Assembly: GCA_022573815.1 (NCBI GenBank)
Contig: JACZTG010000002.1
Location: forward strand, 1 to 64,000
Direction: 5' to 3'
DNA length: 64,000 bases
From: Candidatus Neomarinimicrobiota bacterium
GTDB lineage: Bacteria; Fidelibacterota; SORT01
The position numbers and the translations under genes were made by a program. The notes under the pieces are model-generated. The model saw only the letters and a program-made list of their open reading frames with translations, did no database searches and was not told the origin of the DNA. This document shows positions 26,252 through 36,345 of the stretch, one piece after another; positions within the stretch are counted from its first letter, which is position 1; each line of letters begins with the position of its first letter.

Positions 26252-27691
26252 TCACTCCGAAGCGCCCATAACCTTCAAATAATCATCTTTAAATTCGTCT
26301 AATCGTCGAATGATGCTATTTCTCTCAAGTTTTAGTTTTTTGACTATATGTCTATTTGTTAATAGTGTAAGTGAAAACTGCCAGACTCTCCAACGATATT
26401 TCACCTTTTTTCGATACGCAAGTGCGCCGAAGCCAAGAAACGGCAAGCTTGTCATGAATGCTACGCCAATCATAGGATCGAATAAATTCCAAATAAGTAA
26501 GGTTTCTAAGAAGTAATATGCCAAAAATCCTATCCCCCCGCCGATCATAAGAGCAGACGATGTTTTCGTTTGATCGTATCCGATTTTTTTACCTACGAAT
26601 TCGGCAAACCGATAAGGAGGATAGTTAGTTATAACGCCGGCTATCCATAGCGGAAGGCCGATTATGCTCCACATAACCATTTTCCAACTGCGTTTTGTGA
26701 CTTTGGATTCAGTGATATCCGTTTGTAACAAAGAATCGTGAAGATTGAGCCTGTCAATTTTCATTCTGTAATATTTTACATCGTGCAGCAATGCCGTAGC
26801 TTTTTCCGGGTCGTTCTCCATATAATAACTAACTGCTTCAGCAAGATGTTTGGTTAAAAACATTTCTTTAAAAACTTCATCATCGGAAATAAGAATTTCG
26901 TCCTTTTCGAGTTTGTCTTTTAGCGGAGCTCTATATATTTTCTCCAAATCAGTCACAAAATCGTTAAATTCGTCCTTTTGGATATTTAGTGTAAGTTTAC
27001 CCAATTCTATTGAGATTTTATCAGTTAGGCGGTGCACACCCTCGTATTCATCAGTCAGATAAGTTTCTTTGAACTCTGAGACAATTATAGGTTTTCCAAA
27101 ATTTAGCAAGACATTGCTTCTGAATCGATGCCGGGCTGTAAAATAAAGTCCAAGTGGAATAATGGTAACGCCCAATTTGAAATCGTTTTGTCTCTCGGCT
27201 CCGAGTGCAATTCGAGCTGTTCCGGTTTTCAGTTTAAGGACTTTTCGGTCCGTTTGACTCGTTCCTTCCGGGAAGATACCGATGCATTTTCCTTCCTCGA
27301 GAATAGTATAAGCCGCGCGGAACATATCGTCGTTTTTATTCATTTTATCGGGGTTGTCAAATCTCCGGTAAACAGGGATGATACCCATAGCGTAAAGAAA
27401 TTTCTTACTTATCGGGTTGGAAAAAAGCCCCGAATGACCGATGTAGTGAATTTTACGAGGAGTTTTAACGCCAAGAACAAGGGCATCCATAATACTTGAA
27501 GGATGATTGGCGGCTATTAAAATCGGACCTTCTTCCGGCACGTTTTTCAGATTGTGAATTTCTACCTCGTCAAAGAATAGATTTATGGAGATGCGGAGAA
27601 TCAATTTAACTGAATTATAGAATATCATAAGTGTAGTAATAATAATTAAGCAGGACTCAATATAGCGTAGAATAAAAGGGAATTCAAACAA
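26252..27691 (-). CDS. Membrane 1-acylglycerol-3-phosphate acyltransferase-like protein (PlsC domain)
   Basis: 479 residues. A PlsC acyltransferase domain occupies about residues 40-240: ANHPSSIMDALVLG holds the catalytic His and Asp, followed by GIFPEGTSQTD, the glycerol-phosphate binding motif. Hydrophobic helices occur at the N-terminus (about 12-30) and as two or three segments in the C-terminal third (MVMWSIIGLPLWIAGVI and later). This longer architecture is a distinct group within the lysophospholipid acyltransferases and is common in FCB bacteria. It should transfer an acyl chain to a lysophospholipid or glycerol phosphate at the inner membrane. The deacetylase gene lies downstream with about a hundred bases between annotated frames. 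Confidence 0.87.
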   Translation of the reverse strand: MFEFPFILRYIESCLIIITTLMIFYNSVKLILRISINLFFDEVEIHNLKNVPEEGPILIAANHPSSIMDALVLGVKTPRKIHYIGHSGLFSNPISKKFLYAMGIIPVYRRFDNPDKMNKNDDMFRAAYTILEEGKCIGIFPEGTSQTDRKVLKLKTGTARIALGAERQNDFKLGVTIIPLGLYFTARHRFRSNVLLNFGKPIIVSEFKETYLTDEYEGVHRLTDKISIELGKLTLNIQKDEFNDFVTDLEKIYRAPLKDKLEKDEILISDDEVFKEMFLTKHLAEAVSYYMENDPEKATALLHDVKYYRMKIDRLNLHDSLLQTDITESKVTKRSWKMVMWSIIGLPLWIAGVITNYPPYRFAEFVGKKIGYDQTKTSSALMIGGGIGFLAYYFLETLLIWNLFDPMIGVAFMTSLPFLGFGALAYRKKVKYRWRVWQFSLTLLTNRHIVKKLKLERNSIIRRLDEFKDDYLKVMGASE

Positions 27692-27754
27692 GAAAAGAAT
27701 GTCAAGGTACGCTTAATGCTGTAGAATGGAGAAAGTAGAATCGGCACAAATCCG

Positions 27755-27785
27755 TTGACAATATTAAAGTTACAACCTAATTTCA
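27755..27785 (+). promoter_or_regulatory. Possible promoter upstream of rdgB
   Basis: TTGACA at 27755-27760 followed after 17 bases by TAATTT, in the 267-base space between two divergent genes. The -35 hexamer is perfect, the -10 is weak for a sigma-70 consensus but tolerable for the TAnnTTTG type used by Bacteroidota-related sigma factors. The leader to the rdgB start would be about 170 bases. I saw no tRNA or other RNA in this spacer. Confidence 0.3.
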
Positions 27786-27958
27786 CCGAGCTATACTTTT
27801 AGTAAAACTTTGTTGGAACAATGAGAAAAGATGTTTTTTGATGTAATAATAATACCGTTTGTAACGAATGGAACGACACATTTCAAGATCGTATTCAACG
27901 ACCAATATTTTGGGAAACAATTACCGTAGAAATGAGTAAAAGAAGAGTGTCCTGAACT

Positions 27959-28546
27959 ATGCAGATAGTAATTGCGACCAGAAACGACGATAAATATAAA
28001 GAAATTAGGGATATATTGCGGGATAAGGACATTGAAATCCTTTCTTTAAAGGATTTTCCTGATGCGCCTGAAGTAGAAGAAACGGGAGCTACTTTAGATG
28101 AAAACGCGCTACTTAAGGCTAAAAGCGCAGCTGAAGCAACCGGTTTGCCTGCAATTGCAGATGATACAGGATTAATGGTAGATGAGCTCGAGGGAGCTCC
28201 GGGTGTGATGTCCGCACGATTTGCGGGCGAAAATGCCACTTATGGAGATAATTGTTCTCTATTGCTTTCAAAGCTGAATGGCGTTCAGGATGAAAAAAGG
28301 ACTGCACAGTTTGTATGTATAGCGGCGCTGGTTGATGCAAGCGTTTCTATTATTACAAGGGGAGAGGTGGGTGGAGTCATTTTAAAGGAACCAAGAGGAG
28401 AAAATGGTTTTGGATACGATTCGATTTTTCTACCGGATAATTCGGAATTGTCTTTTGGGGAGATGACGATTGAAGAAAAAAAGTTGATCGGACACCGTGG
28501 TAAAGCGTTTAACGAGATGTTAAAAATAATAACGGATATATATTAA
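27959..28546 (+). CDS. rdgB: XTP/dITP diphosphatase (RdgB/HAM1)
   Basis: 195 residues, standard length. IATRNDDKYKEI at the N-terminus (substrate-binding S/T-x-N-x-x-K), EETGATLDENALLKA, ADDTGLMVDELEGAPGVMSARFAG and GENGFGYDSIFLPD followed by GHRGKAFNEM are all characteristic of the family. The enzyme removes non-canonical purine nucleoside triphosphates such as dITP and XTP from the nucleotide pool. It is the first gene of the plus-strand run that continues with sprA, but the spacing of 98 bases suggests separate regulation. Confidence 0.95.
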   Translation: MQIVIATRNDDKYKEIRDILRDKDIEILSLKDFPDAPEVEETGATLDENALLKAKSAAEATGLPAIADDTGLMVDELEGAPGVMSARFAGENATYGDNCSLLLSKLNGVQDEKRTAQFVCIAALVDASVSIITRGEVGGVILKEPRGENGFGYDSIFLPDNSELSFGEMTIEEKKLIGHRGKAFNEMLKIITDIY

Positions 28547-28644
28547 TAATTAAAATAGAGGTGACTTATAAGATAGAAGAGATACGATGACTTGGGAATA
28601 AAACCTTAGTCAAAATTATTTAATGAAAAAACATACATTTATTA

Positions 28645-31600
28645 ATGATAAACAGCGACAGCAGAGAATATATTATAGCTAGTCGCCGTTTCATTCTATT
28701 GCTGTCGCTACTTGTAGCGCAAATTACCTCCCTTTATGCTGAGTCCGGTAAAGAACCGTCAATTTATTCGATACCGGGCTTTGTTCCAATTTTAAAGAAG
28801 TCATTTCAGGGACTTTACTGGTCTGATTCTGATTCAAATATCGTGCTGGACGGCGCGTTTCTACCGCTCAGGGTCGGATTTTTCAAATCTATTGTCGAGT
28901 TAGATTCATCTGCGAAATATTTTACTTTTAGGAAGCAATATCGCGGGAAAGATATACAGGCTCCTACAGTCATCAGTGTTAAAGATTATTATCTGCTTGC
29001 AATGGAAAAGTCACTATTGGAAGATTGGACTTTGCGTGTGGAAGATGTTCTCAAGAGAGAAAGGGAGCGAGGAAGAGGAGGAGCAATAGAAATTATTGGC
29101 GGTTCAATCGCCGGACAGGATGTTGCCTTACGGGTAACCGGAAATATTAATATACGCGGTGGATTGCGGAATGAGAATAGAAGTACAGTAGCCCAAAATT
29201 TTGCAGAGGCGCGGAATACTTCTTTTAAGCTTGACCAAAAGCAACAATTCAATATTGAAGGAACTATAGGAGACAAAATAAGTATCCTCGTGGATCAAGA
29301 TTCCGAGAGAGATTTTGAATTTGAGAACGCTTTGAAGATTCGGTATCTCGGCGATGAAGATGAGATTATAAAACGAATTGACGCAGGAAATATTGATCTA
29401 TCGCTGCCCGGAACTCGATTTGCCGTTTCGGGAGGGAGAAATCAGGGACTTTTCGGAATTAAATCACTAATGAGAATCGGCGGTCTTGATATTACGACTA
29501 TTGCCAGCGTTGAGCGTGGCAAAAAGGAAAAATTGACCCTTGAAGGAGGCGCCACATCGCAAGCAAGGATAATCAATGATTATGATTATGTAAAAGGTAC
29601 ATATTTTTTCCTCAGTAATACATACAAAGATGCGCTATATCCAACAATCAGAACACAATTTGTAAGGAGGGCAAGTCGAATCAAAAATATTGAGGTATAT
29701 GTAACCGCTGCAGGAAACGAAACAGGAAATTTTGAAGCGATGGCAGTGCCTGAACCGGACGATGTAAATGATCCGGGATTTGATTTAGCTTTGAGTGGAG
29801 GAGAAAAAGGACGCTTTAAGCGATTGACCAAGAATGTCGAATACGAGATAAACGAAAATCTCGGATTTATAAGAATGAATACTTTCCTAAACAGTAACGA
29901 TATACTCGCAGTAACCTTTGAAAATGATATTGGAGTCACTGTTGGAGGACAAATAATCACACAAGGCGAAAATCAGGATACATTGGTGGTTCTGAAGATG
30001 ATTAGAAGCAGGAACCATGTTCCAACTCATCCTACGTGGGATTTGGAATTTAAAAATGTTTATTTCCTCGGAGCTACCGGCATTAATAAAGAAGGGTTTG
30101 AGTTGACTGTGGTTTTTGATAGAGGAAGCGCCGAGCCGCAGGAACGGGACAGCAACGGAACGAACTATCTACAAATATTCGGTTTGGATTCTCTTGACGT
30201 TAACGGAAAAATAGGGTCGGATGAAATTTTCGACATTGAGACATCATCAATTATCAATCTTGCAAGAGGAGAATTATGGTTTCCAGCTTTGAGACCGTTT
30301 GAAGCTCCGAGAACTCTCCCCCCAACTTTTTATTCACCTCAATTGTACGATACAACAGCCATAGAGGCTATTCAGGCAGCAAGCAAATTCAAGATAATGG
30401 TTTCGTACAAAAACAGATCATCAATCTTAAGTCTTGGAATAAACGTTATTGAAGGAAGCGAAGAAGTAATTTTAGATGGGGTTCTTTTATCAAGAGGCAC
30501 TGATTACTCCGTAGATTATTTCACCGGGCAGTTAACACTGCTTAAAGATGGAGCGACAGACCCGGGAGCGAATCTTGAGATAAAATATGAAAAAAACCAA
30601 CTCTTTCAATTGGACAAGAAATCTCTTCTTGGAACAAGGGCGGAATATAGATTTGGCGATAGCTCATATTTAGGTGGGACATTTCTATTTTTCAGTAAAA
30701 GTACTATTGACCAAAAAATTCGGGTTGGAGAGGAACCGATCAAGAATATGTTGTGGGATATTAATGGAAAAATTGATCTTAAACCAAATTTCATTACACG
30801 GGGAGTCAATGCTCTTCCGATGTTTAAAACGGACCAGGCGTCGGCAATAAATATTGAGGGAGAAATAGCACAAATAATTCCGAATCCAAACACTCTCAAC
30901 AGTATTGAGACGGGAGATAATAATGGCGTTGCATATTTAGACGATTTTGAAGCAAGCAAAAGGATAACATCGTTATCCATAATCCGTCGCCATTGGTTTA
31001 GAGCATCTCCTCCGGACCCACAAAATTTTAAAGGCGAAGAAGAAAGAGCGTTTACCTACTGGTATAATCCGTTTGAAAGAGTGCTAACTCAAGAAATTTG
31101 GGAAGACAGAGATATTGGTAGCCAGGCGGGGAATTTATTTACTGATATTTTGAATATTACAATAGATGCTAAAAATAATAGGTTTGATAAACCCGATTCC
31201 ACCATTCCCAGTGAACAAAGATGGGGTGGTGTTATGAGGGCGCTACCGGCGAGTTTCTTCGATCAAACTCAAACTAAATTTATTGAAATATGGGTAAATG
31301 GAAACGAGGGTCTGCTGAATATAGACATAGGTCATATTAGCGAGGACGCTAACGATGACGGAGAATATAATACTGAGGATGTTCCTGTGGGAGGTACAAT
31401 AGGAAATAATCTACTTGATGAAGGAGAAGATTTAGGAATTGATGGTTTAATCGATGAAGAGGAACCCGGTTATGATGCTATTTCAAATAAAGATCCCAAT
31501 GCCGATAATTGGCGTTTTGATCCGAACCAGAGGGAAATTGATTATCGAAGAATAAACGGAACGGAAGGTAATCGAAGAGATGAGGGCGGTTTCATTCCGG

Positions 31601-34600
31601 ACACTGAAGATTTGAATAGAAATACCTTTCTTGACACTCGAAACGATTTTTTCAGGTATTCATTCTGGCTCGACGGAAGAGATGATCAATTAATCGCCGG
31701 CGGAAGAGGGAATGATAAGGGGTGGCGTCTTTACAGACTACCTCTAAAGGAATTTAATTTTAAATCGGGACCGGGCGCCTCGTTTCAGGATATACAATAT
31801 GTACGGATTTGGGCAACCGGATTAAACAAGGAAAAGAGCATAAAAATAGCGACTATTGAACTCGTCGGAAACGAGTGGCAGGAAATAGGTGTGTTGGGAA
31901 AGGGCGCTACTGATTTTGATAAAAATGATTCGTCATTTACGATAACGGTTGTAAACACTGAAGATAACAGTGATATATATGATGGAAAGAGGGAAAACGG
32001 AGACCCCGATCTACAGCCGCCGCCAGGCGTAACAGGACAAGAGGACAGATTAACGAGAGTGCGCGCAAAAGAACAATCGCTGGTTCTTAAATTTAATGAC
32101 CTTGCTCCCGGAGCTTTTGGCGCAGCTCGAAAAGTATTCTTTAAAGAAATTGATATCGCACGATATAAAAAATTAAAAATGTTCGTACACGGCGATAAGC
32201 ACTTCGGAAAGGACTCTTCATCGGTAGAGTTTATCATACGAATAGGTCGAAGTAATGAAAGCTATTATGAAATAAGCGAACCGATTTATCCGGGTTGGGA
32301 TGACAGGAATCACATAGATATTGATCTTGAAGCGTTAACCCGGCTAAAGCTAAAAGATGGAGAAGTATTCAATTTAGGAAATGGGAAGAAGGCGAGGATA
32401 GTAAATTCTCCCTCGATTACACGGCTACGACAATTAGTTGTAGGTGTGAAAAACAATCGTAAGGTCATTCCAATATCAGGACAAATATGGTTAGATGAAC
32501 TTCGAGTTTCGGATATAAGACGTGAAAGTGGCATCGCTGCCCGTGGAAGCGCATCAATAAAATTCGCAGATATTGGAAATATGAATTTCAATATTGATAG
32601 AGTTGATGCAAATTTCCATAAAGTGGAAGATAAATTAGGAAGTACGGGATCCAGTACAGAACGAGTTTCTTACCGGTTTAACAACACGTTTCAATCCAAT
32701 AAATTGTTACCTGCCCGATGGGGACTATCAATACCGATAACTTTTAATATAAGTCGGCAGTTTAGTAAGCCGAAATTTTTCCCCGGAACAGATGTTCTCG
32801 TTCAGGGTAGCGCTCCGGATTCTATAAAAAATATAGGAAGGCAAAGCAAATTTGGAATTTCGTTTAAAAAGAACAGTAAATCCAGGAGACGAATATTAAA
32901 ATATACTATAGATAAGTCAACGGGAAATCTTTCTATTCTAAATCAAAGCGGAAGCAACTCACAAATATTTGAAAAATCATTATCAGCTTATAACGGCTCT
33001 TTTGCCTATAAACTTCCCGTGAAGAAAAGATCAAAACTAAGACCATTCTTCTGGACCAAGTCTATACCTTGGTTGGGCGGCAAATTGAGCGACCAAAAGT
33101 TCAATTATTATCCAAACTCTTTTAACTGGAATTTAAAAGCTACTGAATCAAAAAGCAGATCGATTCCACGAAGAGGCAAGCCTTCTGAATCATATAAATT
33201 TAATATGGTAAGAAATCTAAAAACAGGATTCCCAATATTTAAATCAATGAATTTAGAATATGGAAGAGGATGGACTAACGATTTAAGTGATTTAAGAGGA
33301 TCTAAATCAGATATCTTCTCCGGCGATTTTGGAGCGCTCACCAATGCTAATGAAACTTTTTCTGCAAGGTGGAATCCAAAGGTTTTTAATTGGCTCCAAA
33401 CAGGCTTTGGTTATAACAATAATTATCGACTTCAGCTGCAACGCGCGAGGCAGCTGCAAAGCAATGATGTTTCGAGTCAAAAACAAATGAACGCTAATTT
33501 GAATTTTAATTTGAAGAAATTCATGTCATTTTTAACTCCGAAAAAGAGTGATAAGGAAAAGGCGGCTGCGAAAAAAACTGCAAAAAAAAGAAGGCCGGGT
33601 AGAAGAGCAAGAAAGAAACCTAAACAAAAAGAGGAAGCAATAGAAAAAAAGGGTAAGAAAAATCCCACACTTGGGGAATTAATTACAAAACTTTCACAAA
33701 AACTCCAACCGGTTACTTTTTCTATATCAAAAAGCACAAATATAACTAATCCTGCGGTATTCGGCGCACCGTCATTGGCGTACAAATTGGGATTAACAGA
33801 CAATCCGAATTTGGTAAAAGATTCTCTTATAGTGGCTGAGAATAGAAAAAGCGAAAACACCAACATAACTGCAAAAAGCGGCTTGAATATTAGCCGAAAT
33901 TTGACTGTGAATTTTTCATATGGACAGAACGAAAGAAAAAGCAGAACGTCGGCAAGCAATTTGAATATTACTAAATCCAGAGACTTTTTCCCGCTGGGCG
34001 AGCTCGGTAATGAAGGAATTCCTTTTCCGACATGGAATGTTCGCCTTTCGGGACTCGAAAAAATTTCCTTCTTCTCCAAAATAGCAAAAACAGTAAGTTT
34101 GGAACATGGATTCAGCGGAAAAGAAAACGAGAAGATATTAGAGACAATAGTACTGACGAATGATTCAAGAATTGATTCCATAAGTAGTGAAGTTACCGGC
34201 AAAAATTATTCAAAATCCTGGCAACCGTTAGTGGGTCTGAACTTAAACCTTAAAGGAGATGTGTCGGTCACTATCAGGTATAACAGTTCATCTTCAATAT
34301 CAAATTTTTTTGGAATCAGAGATGGAACGCAGATAATTAACACTTCAAATTTATCTGTGACAGCCAATTATTCACGGCGCGGAGGATTCAGGTTGCCCAT
34401 CTTTTTCTTCAGGGATTTCAAACTTGATAACCAGGTAACATTTTCTTTAAATTATAATCGTGGGAAGAATTTGACCCGTTCGCGGACAGGACCAACAACA
34501 AATGAATTTGCGACGATAAATAAATCAAATAGATGGACACTACAACCACAAATGAATTATTCTTTTAGCTCAAAACTTAATGGTGGTGTATTTTTTGAAA

Positions 34601-34680
34601 TTGGAAAAACAGAAACTATAAACGGAACCACCAGCTTCCAAGATTTTGGCTTAACGGTTAACATAACCATCAGAGGATAA
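28645..34680 (+). CDS. sprA: SprA, type IX secretion system outer-membrane translocon
   Basis: 2011 residues, the size expected for SprA, whose 36-strand barrel is the exit channel of the type IX secretion system. A signal peptide (RRFILLLSLLVAQITSLYA) is followed by the SprA N-terminal region. A repeated segment near residues 590-650 (FKIMVSYKNRSSILSLGIN, GVLLSRGTDYSVDYFTGQL) is typical, as is an acidic, D/E/N-rich stretch at about 905-945 and long beta-strand patterns to the C-terminus. It uses ATG 28645; no strong ribosome binding site is visible. Odd feature: a 40-residue, strongly Lys/Arg-rich segment at about 1632-1672, in the middle of barrel sequence. PorV/PorQ-like genes of the same system lie at 47-49 kb. 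Confidence 0.93.
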   Translation: MINSDSREYIIASRRFILLLSLLVAQITSLYAESGKEPSIYSIPGFVPILKKSFQGLYWSDSDSNIVLDGAFLPLRVGFFKSIVELDSSAKYFTFRKQYRGKDIQAPTVISVKDYYLLAMEKSLLEDWTLRVEDVLKRERERGRGGAIEIIGGSIAGQDVALRVTGNINIRGGLRNENRSTVAQNFAEARNTSFKLDQKQQFNIEGTIGDKISILVDQDSERDFEFENALKIRYLGDEDEIIKRIDAGNIDLSLPGTRFAVSGGRNQGLFGIKSLMRIGGLDITTIASVERGKKEKLTLEGGATSQARIINDYDYVKGTYFFLSNTYKDALYPTIRTQFVRRASRIKNIEVYVTAAGNETGNFEAMAVPEPDDVNDPGFDLALSGGEKGRFKRLTKNVEYEINENLGFIRMNTFLNSNDILAVTFENDIGVTVGGQIITQGENQDTLVVLKMIRSRNHVPTHPTWDLEFKNVYFLGATGINKEGFELTVVFDRGSAEPQERDSNGTNYLQIFGLDSLDVNGKIGSDEIFDIETSSIINLARGELWFPALRPFEAPRTLPPTFYSPQLYDTTAIEAIQAASKFKIMVSYKNRSSILSLGINVIEGSEEVILDGVLLSRGTDYSVDYFTGQLTLLKDGATDPGANLEIKYEKNQLFQLDKKSLLGTRAEYRFGDSSYLGGTFLFFSKSTIDQKIRVGEEPIKNMLWDINGKIDLKPNFITRGVNALPMFKTDQASAINIEGEIAQIIPNPNTLNSIETGDNNGVAYLDDFEASKRITSLSIIRRHWFRASPPDPQNFKGEEERAFTYWYNPFERVLTQEIWEDRDIGSQAGNLFTDILNITIDAKNNRFDKPDSTIPSEQRWGGVMRALPASFFDQTQTKFIEIWVNGNEGLLNIDIGHISEDANDDGEYNTEDVPVGGTIGNNLLDEGEDLGIDGLIDEEEPGYDAISNKDPNADNWRFDPNQREIDYRRINGTEGNRRDEGGFIPDTEDLNRNTFLDTRNDFFRYSFWLDGRDDQLIAGGRGNDKGWRLYRLPLKEFNFKSGPGASFQDIQYVRIWATGLNKEKSIKIATIELVGNEWQEIGVLGKGATDFDKNDSSFTITVVNTEDNSDIYDGKRENGDPDLQPPPGVTGQEDRLTRVRAKEQSLVLKFNDLAPGAFGAARKVFFKEIDIARYKKLKMFVHGDKHFGKDSSSVEFIIRIGRSNESYYEISEPIYPGWDDRNHIDIDLEALTRLKLKDGEVFNLGNGKKARIVNSPSITRLRQLVVGVKNNRKVIPISGQIWLDELRVSDIRRESGIAARGSASIKFADIGNMNFNIDRVDANFHKVEDKLGSTGSSTERVSYRFNNTFQSNKLLPARWGLSIPITFNISRQFSKPKFFPGTDVLVQGSAPDSIKNIGRQSKFGISFKKNSKSRRRILKYTIDKSTGNLSILNQSGSNSQIFEKSLSAYNGSFAYKLPVKKRSKLRPFFWTKSIPWLGGKLSDQKFNYYPNSFNWNLKATESKSRSIPRRGKPSESYKFNMVRNLKTGFPIFKSMNLEYGRGWTNDLSDLRGSKSDIFSGDFGALTNANETFSARWNPKVFNWLQTGFGYNNNYRLQLQRARQLQSNDVSSQKQMNANLNFNLKKFMSFLTPKKSDKEKAAAKKTAKKRRPGRRARKKPKQKEEAIEKKGKKNPTLGELITKLSQKLQPVTFSISKSTNITNPAVFGAPSLAYKLGLTDNPNLVKDSLIVAENRKSENTNITAKSGLNISRNLTVNFSYGQNERKSRTSASNLNITKSRDFFPLGELGNEGIPFPTWNVRLSGLEKISFFSKIAKTVSLEHGFSGKENEKILETIVLTNDSRIDSISSEVTGKNYSKSWQPLVGLNLNLKGDVSVTIRYNSSSSISNFFGIRDGTQIINTSNLSVTANYSRRGGFRLPIFFFRDFKLDNQVTFSLNYNRGKNLTRSRTGPTTNEFATINKSNRWTLQPQMNYSFSSKLNGGVFFEIGKTETINGTTSFQDFGLTVNITIRG

Positions 34681-34684
34681 GAAC

Positions 34685-35596
34685 ATACATACTGTTTCAA
34701 AACAGATAATATTCTCGATTCTCCTTACAACTGTTGTATCATGCGGTAATACAAAACCTGAATTTGATAGTGCAAACGCGTTTAATATTTTGGTTGAGCA
34801 ATGTGATTTCGGCCCAAGAAATCCGGGTTCAACCGGGCATAAAAACACTCTTGAGTATCTGGCATCGAAACTTAGCGCATTAGCGGATACTCTGAAATTA
34901 CAAACATTTTCATACCTTGATAGCTCTACAGGAAGGAAATACCAGCTAACAAATATTATAGCATCATTTAATTTGTCAAACCCCAAAAGGGCATTATTGG
35001 GGGCGCATTGGGATACGCGACCACGTTCGGAGAACGATTTAGACCCGTTAAAGAGAAACGACCCCATGTTGGGCGCAAACGACGGCGCAAGCGGTGTGGC
35101 AGTGCTATTGGAGCTTGCCAGAATTTTTAACTTAAATACTCCTCCTATTGGTGTGGATATAGTTTTATTTGATGGTGAAGATTTCGGGGAGGAAGGTGAT
35201 TTAGAAAGGTATTTTTTGGGATCGAGGTATTTTAGCCAGAATTTTAAAGGTGACAAACCTGAATGGGCGCTGATTATAGATATGGTAGGTGACGCAAACC
35301 TCGAGTTGCCTATTGAAAGATATTCCTATGACCGGAATAAAAAATTGGTTAATGAAGTTTGGAGCGCAGCCGAACGCGCAGGAGCATATCAATTTAAAAG
35401 ACGGCTTGGCCACTATGTCGAAGATGACCACACGATGCTTTTTGAGCATGCGGGAATTCCCGCTATAGATATTATTGATTTTAACTATGTACAGAGAGGG
35501 GTCAATCTCTGGCATACTTCTCTTGATACTCCCGACAGATGCAGCCCTGCGAGCCTTGATGCGGTTGGTAGAACGTTAATCGAAATGATATATTAA
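34685..35596 (+). CDS. M28-family peptidase / glutaminyl-cyclase-like lipoprotein, apparent ATA start
   Basis: The catalytic part has AHWDTRPRSEND, ANDGASGVAVLLELAR, LFDGEDFGEEGD and a late His (NLWHTSLDTPD), the zinc-binding pattern of M28 peptidases and bacterial glutaminyl cyclases. The first conventional start is a TTG at 34790, but it falls inside the conserved FNILVEQCDFGPRNPGS block. Reading upstream gives a lipoprotein signal (QIIFSILLTTVVSC followed by G) with no ATG, GTG or TTG before the stop at 34664. An ATA at 34685, eight bases after the purine-rich AGAGGA, would start the protein as HTVSKQIIF. The gene begins five bases after sprA and may mature or trim proteins exported by the same system (inferred). 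Confidence 0.83.
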   Translation: MHTVSKQIIFSILLTTVVSCGNTKPEFDSANAFNILVEQCDFGPRNPGSTGHKNTLEYLASKLSALADTLKLQTFSYLDSSTGRKYQLTNIIASFNLSNPKRALLGAHWDTRPRSENDLDPLKRNDPMLGANDGASGVAVLLELARIFNLNTPPIGVDIVLFDGEDFGEEGDLERYFLGSRYFSQNFKGDKPEWALIIDMVGDANLELPIERYSYDRNKKLVNEVWSAAERAGAYQFKRRLGHYVEDDHTMLFEHAGIPAIDIIDFNYVQRGVNLWHTSLDTPDRCSPASLDAVGRTLIEMIY

Positions 35597-35807
35597 CTAA
35601 TCATTATTTATCTCTGTTTTCATCTGAACTCACCAGTTATTATATTCCTTCAGATAAAAAGTAAACAAAAGAAATATTATTTTAACTTCTTTCAGAAAAG
35701 ACATTGCAAGCTATGCGATAAGAAAATTCTCGCACGCTGAAGTTGATTCCAATTCTCCTATTTCCATCGGGAAAAGTATTGAAGAAAGTTCGGGAATACT
35801 GATATGT

Positions 35808-36260
35808 ATGCCTGAGGATGAAAAACAGTTCAGGATTGCAAGATACGTATTTAAGAGCGTATTCGCGGCTGAAGTTTCTAATCGGGTTACTATTATACTC
35901 ACGGAAAAAAACGCGAATTCTTTTCAGCAGGAAACAAACGCTCGGAAGATAATATTAAAAAAATCGGATATCGGTTTTTGGAGATTACCTAAATCCCAGT
36001 GGATTAGCGATCAAGGATTTTCCAAATACGACCTTACTGTGGATTTGAACACAAATTTCTGTTTATACTCGGCATATTTGTGTAAGAAACTCGGTAACAG
36101 ATTGCTTGTCGGATTCGCATGGGATAATTCAGACGAATTCTATAATGTAGTACTTGAAATGCAGGGAATTCATACCAACTTAGAAAAAGTTTACAGAATT
36201 GTCAGAGATGAATACACAAATCTTATCCCTGTTGAGCTGATACAAAAAACAAGACGATAA
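35808..36260 (+). CDS. Heptosyltransferase-like protein (short), start unclear
   Basis: 150 residues from the ATG at 35808. ILICMPEDEKQFRIARYVFKS-like start, a Rossmann pattern, YDLTVDLNTNFCLYSAYLC and LLVGFAWDNSDEFYNVVL resemble the N-terminal half of glycosyltransferase family 9 (heptosyltransferases), but the C-terminal catalytic half is absent, as in a group of short relatives. The frame is open upstream to a TAA at 35655 and those 50 extra codons look like protein (KSIEESSG before ILIC), yet contain no ATG, GTG or TTG; candidates are ATT at 35676 or ATA at 35796. Function unknown; the GlmU-like gene follows 85 bases later. Confidence 0.65.
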   Translation: MPEDEKQFRIARYVFKSVFAAEVSNRVTIILTEKNANSFQQETNARKIILKKSDIGFWRLPKSQWISDQGFSKYDLTVDLNTNFCLYSAYLCKKLGNRLLVGFAWDNSDEFYNVVLEMQGIHTNLEKVYRIVRDEYTNLIPVELIQKTRR

Positions 36261-36345
36261 TCAGCTCCGGGGATTGAAGACATTGCATTAAATGAAACAA
36301 ATGGATTTAAATATCCGTTACGATATATCGGAGGAATAATAAGGA

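Noticed and set aside
27895-28239. Minus-strand open frame across rdgB
   Set aside because: It overlaps the complete rdgB gene on the other strand and shows no motif; the Ser/Ala-rich content is a shadow of the real frame.
33477-34202. 241-codon minus-strand frame inside sprA
   Set aside because: It is antisense to beta-barrel sequence, and its Phe/Leu/Ser-rich content is what such sequence gives when read backwards.
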